Origin: Ooceraea biroi
Taxonomy: Eukaryota > Arthropoda > Insecta > Hymenoptera > Formicidae
Reading direction: 5' to 3'
Length of the DNA: 64,000 nucleotides
NCBI RefSeq assembly: GCF_003672135.1
Contig: NC_039506.1
Location: 15,314,001-15,378,000, forward strand
Program-made: the position numbers and the translations under genes
Part shown: piece by piece, positions 60,086-64,000 of the stretch
Position numbering within the stretch: the first letter of the stretch is position 1
Layout: the number at the start of each line of letters is the position of its first letter
The notes under the pieces: model-generated
The model's database searches: none
What the model saw: the letters and a program-made list of their open reading frames with translations, nothing else
What the model was told of the DNA's origin: nothing

Positions 60086-60866
60086 CAGGGTGTTTCCTCT
60101 AACTGTAGCACTTAGAATATCTCTGCTTCCTTTGATGATATGAAAAAAGTCAAAGGACGAAAATTGTTCGATTCAAAGAGACTAGTACTCCGGTAAGAAA
60201 ATTATTTTTTTTAATGTGACCTTTCACTCTTGTGCTTCATTTGCACGGAACATACTCAACGAATCATTTCCTGATCGCTGGATTGGACGTGGTGGAAGAA
60301 TTTCTTGGCCGGCTCGATCACCAGATCTTACGCCTCTTGATTTTTTTCTTTGGGGACACCTAAAAAATGAAGTTTATCGCGATATTCCGACAACACCTGA
60401 AGATATGCGAGAAAGAATTCAGCGTGCGTGCACCGCAATTACTCCGGAATCTCTCAAAAACGTAAAACAATCGTTTATTCATCGAATTCGAAAGTGTATC
60501 GAAGTAAACGGTGATCATTTCGAACATCTGTAAAAAAGGTATATCTTTGTAGTTATACATACAATAAATAGAGTTTCTTTTCCTAAACGTGATTTTTGTG
60601 GTTCAAAGTCATTCGAAGGTCAACATATTCTGTATGGTTGAATTTGTTTTTTTACAAGCTACATCATTTCGTTAACGAAAATATACCATCTCGTTTAAAA
60701 AAATGTTCATGACCTTGATATCTTGTGAAAGGTCACATTAAAAAAAATAATTTTCTTACCGGAGTACTAGTCTCTTTGAATCGAACAATTTTCGTCCTTT
60801 GACTTTTTTCATATCATCAAAGGAAGCAGAGATATTCTAAGTGCTACAGTTAGAGGAAACACCCTG
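60086..60866 (+). mobile_element. Tc1/mariner-superfamily remnant with 142-bp inverted repeats
   Basis: The ends are inverted repeats of 142 bp (60086-60227 and 60725-60866), starting CAGGGTGTTTCCTC and flanked by TA at 60084-60085 and 60867-60868. The arms look identical by eye, implying recent activity. Between them lies only the C-terminal part of a transposase (to TAA 60531-60533), so the element is an internally deleted, non-autonomous copy. It belongs to the same broad group as the element at 26 kb. Confidence 0.85.
60228..60533 (+). pseudogene. Transposase C-terminal fragment
   Basis: The frame reads CASFARNILNESFPDRWIGR, then GGRISWPARSPDLTPLDFFL and WGHLKNEVY, ending RKCIEVNGDHFEHL. 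The SPDLTPLDFFLWG block carries the last catalytic acidic residue of Tc1/mariner-type transposases found in many insects. The DNA-binding domain and the first two catalytic Asp residues are missing, so it cannot be an active enzyme. The frame itself is intact to the stop. Confidence 0.75.
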
Positions 60867-61739
60867 TATATTATTATATTAAACGGAATCTTGCAGTGGA
60901 CGAGAAGACCTGTTCAGAGACGCGGTGCATGCAATAACAAAAATTTCATAAATTAGCTTCGGCACTGAATTGGTCTAATAAAAATCAACTAGATGTTGTT
61001 AAATATTAGCAAATATAAAACCGAATTTTCCGCGGTTTACCAGTCGTGGGGGGAGGCGTGTGCGTCGCTTTTCCCCTCGACACGAGTTTCATTGCCATAA
61101 GTTGACGTACTTGGAAAATGCACCCAATAGTCACTTAAACGTTTGATTAGAGTCACGTGGAGGTGGAACTTAAAGAGCGGATCGACAGACCTGCGTCAGC
61201 ACGTCGGGTTTACATTCGTTATTATAACGCTGGGTAAACGGCAAACCCTTTCCTGTAACGGGATGCCGTCGAGTGCATTCGATGAAGCGTCATCATCATG
61301 ATAATTAGTTCAATTCGAAATTAATATGTCGCGTTTCAATCGACGCATCGGCGTGCAAAAGACACACAAAAGTCGGCTTCGGAAGAAAAAAAATCGTCAA
61401 TCATCTGCGATTATCCGCGACTAATTAATGACGAATTTGTGATTTGCGATTAATGTTATTTGCGTGACAACCCTCGGAAGTGGCAGCAACAATTATGAGG
61501 CTCGAATTAATGACGCATTAATGACGCGCAATCCGCTTAGTGCTCGCTTTAATTTCTGCGCGTTTGAACACTCTAATTTTCGCGTTATAAAGCTTGAAAA
61601 ACCCCAAGAATAAAATATATATTACTTATTTATATATATATATATAATTATATATAAAAATAAGATATTTTAATAATAATAAAATCAGTTTAATCAAATA
61701 AAAAAATTGATTTAATTGCATCAGAAGCTTAATAATGGG

Positions 61740-62006
61740 ATGGTGGATTCCCTGAATATCAACCTACTTCCAAAGGAAGCCTGCCATGATGCCATGATGT
61801 TGAAGACGAAGCGGATGCTGACTGCGAGTTCTAAGAGAAACAGCGCAACTGGCCAGAAACTGCCGTTCCTGATACGACAGAGAAAGGACAGGATAAAGGA
61901 GATGGAGACCGAATTTTCCCAGTCCTTCCCCCCGGGCCCGCCGAAGACACAGTCATTCTTCCGTAGCAGTTTCCGCAACGAGCACTTCTCGTCTGCGAGC
62001 AACAAT
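61740..62006 (+). CDS. Sugar-clade gustatory receptor, N-terminal exon
   Basis: The frame opens after a TAA at 61713 and its first ATG is 61740. It gives an 89-residue polar N-terminus (MVDSLNINLLPKEACH onward, with FLIRQRKDRIKEMETEFSQS), ending AACAAT|GTAAGA in phase 0. Insect sugar receptors have long cytoplasmic N-termini, so this fits. The start is uncertain: an overlapping out-of-frame ATG lies at 61735, and an acceptor-like GCATCAG at 61724 would allow an upstream exon. Confidence 0.65.
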
Positions 62007-62499
62007 GTAAGAATTGCAAAAGAACTTGACGTTCGTTTTGCATATCGTTATTTAACATTGCTGGCGTTTTGTAAAAAAGAAAGAAATTATGCAGGCCGAT
62101 TCTTTCCATATAATATGCAAAACTCTAAAAAAATATTTTGGAATTCACAAATCGTAAGGTACATAAATGAAAGTAAATTCTCTGAGAAAGTAAATTCTAA
62201 ACGTAAATATTTAAAAAAAGAGGTGTTTTATGTTTTAAAAATGTTTATGAAGGTCTCTTTTAAATATTTTTTAAATATGACATCGCTTTCTTGAAATACA
62301 TTTATTTATTAAATATATTAAATAAAAAGATTTGAAAATTTCGGTCGTTTTTACTGGGATTATTGGTCCATCATGTTGTACGGACTCTCATTAAAAATAT
62401 ATATACATTCATAATTAAATATAATTTATACTTCATAATTAAATAAAAGAATACGAGAAAATGATGTATGTGAAATAAAGAAAGCTCTCTTTCGTGCAG
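62007..62499 (+). other. Gustatory receptor intron
   Basis: GTAAGAATT to TTTCGTGCAG; AT-rich. The previous frame remains open for almost 290 nt into it, but the hydrophilic Lys-rich product has no receptor character. Confidence 0.8.
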
Positions 62500-62731
62500 G
62501 ATCCAGAGAGCTTTCACTGTGCGATAGGGCCCGTGCTGGTGTTGGCTCAGTTCTTCGGTGTCTTACCGGTATCAGGAGTGCTCAGGCCAACCCCGCTGAA
62601 AATGAAATTCGTGAAATTCTCGTTTCTTACTTTTTACGCCGCTTCCATAACCGCGACGGTTCTCGTTATGGCGATACTGTCGATCATCCACATGATAAGA
62701 ACGCTGAACGCCAAGACTTTCGCAGTGAAAG
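62500..62731 (+). CDS. Sugar-clade gustatory receptor, TM1-TM2 exon
   Basis: Gustatory receptors are seven-transmembrane ligand-gated cation channels of taste neurons. This exon encodes DPESFHCAIGPVLVLAQFFG, then VLPVSGVLRPTPLKMKFVKF, then a second hydrophobic span YAASITATVLVMAILSII. The LAQFFGVLPVSGV segment is characteristic of the Gr5a/Gr61a/Gr64 sugar-receptor clade. It ends AAAG|GTAAAT in phase 1. Confidence 0.92.
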
Positions 62732-63194
62732 GTAAATAGATCAATCCCCTTCGTGCTTTATAGTGCACATGCTGCTTCGAGTTTATTATCGATCGATGAC
62801 AATCGTTCCTTTTACAAGGAGAGGATAGCAATACTTGTTTGTTGTGAAACTGCTTGTTGCAAAAGTCGCTTGTTTCTATAAATATTAATTATCAAATTTC
62901 ATTAAATTCCTACAAATACGCCGCCTAGTTTTACAAAGAGAAACAGAGAGGAAGAAAGAGGTCAACAAGAAACTAAATTATAATTTCATAATTTACTTCA
63001 ATTAGCGTTAACGACATCAATTTAAAGTACAACACAATTCCTTTACAGTAAACTTTGCAATGAAGTAAATACAAGAAACTCGCTTACTTTTATTAATTCA
63101 ACGTATATCGATGAGGAACATATTTTTCGCAGTAAAAAAACGCTAATTCAGAATTAAATTCACCCTTTAAACGTGAGATTTGTGTAATTTTCAG
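62732..63194 (+). other. Gustatory receptor intron
   Basis: GTAAATAG to GTAATTTTCAG, phase 1, AT-rich; no feature seen. Confidence 0.85.
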
Positions 63195-63330
63195 GCGGGA
63201 TTGCAGCTGCAATGTCAGGCGCGATGTTTTACGGGAACTGCATGATGGGCTTAATCTTGTTCTTCTGGCTGTCGCCGCGCTGGGTGACTCTCCAGCGTGA
63301 CTGGAGATCCATGGAGCAGTTCATAGACAG
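63195..63330 (+). CDS. Sugar-clade gustatory receptor, TM3 exon
   Basis: Encodes GGIAAAMSGAMFYGNCMMGL, then ILFFWLSPRWVTLQRDWRSM and EQFIDR, a hydrophobic third span followed by the conserved loop start seen in sugar receptors (W-x-x-L-x-x-x-W). It ends GACAG|GTTGCG in phase 2. The remaining four transmembrane segments are not in the window, so the gene is cut by the right edge. Confidence 0.9.
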
Positions 63331-64000
63331 GTTGCGATCAGTAGTATCATCAGTAACAAATACGAGCTTCCCTCTTTTCCAAGAAAAAAAGTTGCCAGCC
63401 AGTACATTTGACTGACGATCGCGCGCTTCATGATCGCTTCATATAGGCGCAACAATTGATGCGAAAGCATCAAGAAGATTGCGACCATGGTGCGATCGTT
63501 AGCACACGTTACGCGTGTTCACGCGATGACAGCGAATGTTACGAGAGCGGCCGCGATAGAAAGTGTCACGTTTGAATTCTGTCTCTTGACGCTATCGCGA
63601 TGATCACGGCAAGCCCATAGACTTACTAGCCCTGGAAACATAAATAATGTCGGTCAAATTAGTCGTACTGTTCATAATAATAATAATAATGACTGTATAA
63701 TTATATGTATGTCTTGGTATAATTATTATCATTTTTATCGAACAATTTCAATAATTTTCGAACAGATTATCGGTTTTCAATATCGCAATAAATGCGTAAA
63801 AAGATCGGTTTTAATCTCTTTATCTCTGCTTTAAAGGACGTAAATGTTTAAAACCCTCCTGCGTTCGAGAAATGATTGTTTTTGAAATTATTGTTGATCG
63901 CTTCTTAATGAAAATCAGAACAGACTTAATTTTAAGATTAAGACATCCTGAGAATGATTCACGTAATTTGTATTACATTTTATTTTTCATTGTTATTACG
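63331..64000 (+). other. Start of the next gustatory receptor intron
   Basis: AT-rich sequence with an (AAT)n run near 63.68 kb. No further receptor exon is visible before the window ends. Confidence 0.75.

Larger units (their letters stand above)
57478..61739. other. Intergenic region mRpS14 to gustatory receptor
   Basis: No supportable gene. A 9-bp hairpin lies at 57794-57819. A weak frame at 59.17-59.32 kb preceded by an AG resembles part of the ORF at 47.4 kb. A long-TIR transposon remnant occupies 60086-60866, and (TA)n lies at 61.63-61.66 kb. Confidence 0.7.

Noticed and set aside
1..64000. CRISPR arrays, prokaryotic operons or tRNA genes
   Set aside because: No direct-repeat and spacer series, Shine-Dalgarno-led operons or convincing tRNA B-box cloverleaf was seen; the window is clearly animal nuclear DNA.

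Overview
This 64 kb window is eukaryotic nuclear DNA, most likely from a hymenopteran insect and plausibly an ant. It has small exons with GT-AG introns, CpG-rich patches, many (CT)n, (GA)n and (TA)n microsatellites, and short DNA transposons flanked by TA. The eEF1A gene carries introns at coding positions 144/145, 753/754 and 1029/1030, which from memory is the pattern of the hymenopteran F2 copy. All recognised genes lie on the + strand.

Region 1 (1 to about 39.7 kb) is the 3' half of a cyclic nucleotide-gated (CNG) channel gene. The transmembrane exons lie upstream of the window. Eight exons (13.8, 19.1, 22.0, 28.4, 33.2, 36.7, 37.6 and 38.8 kb) encode the C-linker, the cyclic-nucleotide-binding domain, a low-complexity tail, a C-terminal coiled coil and a Cys-rich tail. 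The coiled-coil exon has an in-frame TAA, yet the same frame stays open afterwards to a good splice donor whose phase fits the next exon. The last two exons, with four CxxC pairs, are therefore reached by stop-codon readthrough, by a separate start, or belong to a second gene. The large introns hold several mobile elements: a pogo/Tigger-like element, a Transib-like element with CACAGTG ends, a piggyBac-like MITE and a mariner-like remnant.

Region 2 (39.7 to 50.2 kb) is mostly intergenic, with two small inverted-repeat elements, microsatellites and one unexplained small ORF.

Region 3 (50.2 to 57.5 kb) holds two housekeeping translation genes. The first is eEF1A: four coding exons, 461 aa, plus a 5'UTR exon and a proposed TOP-like first exon. 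Every intron, including the proposed 5'UTR intron, contains one copy of a related C/D-box snoRNA. The copies share a 16-nt guide-like segment. The copy in the 5'UTR intron has substitutions in both terminal boxes. The second gene is mitochondrial ribosomal protein S14 (mRpS14): three exons, 130 aa.

Region 4 (57.5 to 64 kb) is intergenic sequence with a long-TIR mariner-like remnant. It is followed by the first three recognisable coding exons of a sugar-clade gustatory receptor (Gr5a/Gr61a/Gr64 family) that runs off the right edge.

The genes are unrelated in function (sensory channel, translation, taste receptor). The strongest biological observations are the one-per-intron snoRNA family in eEF1A, the stop-interrupted CNG tail with its CxxC module, and the Transib-like element whose termini match the recombination-signal heptamer.
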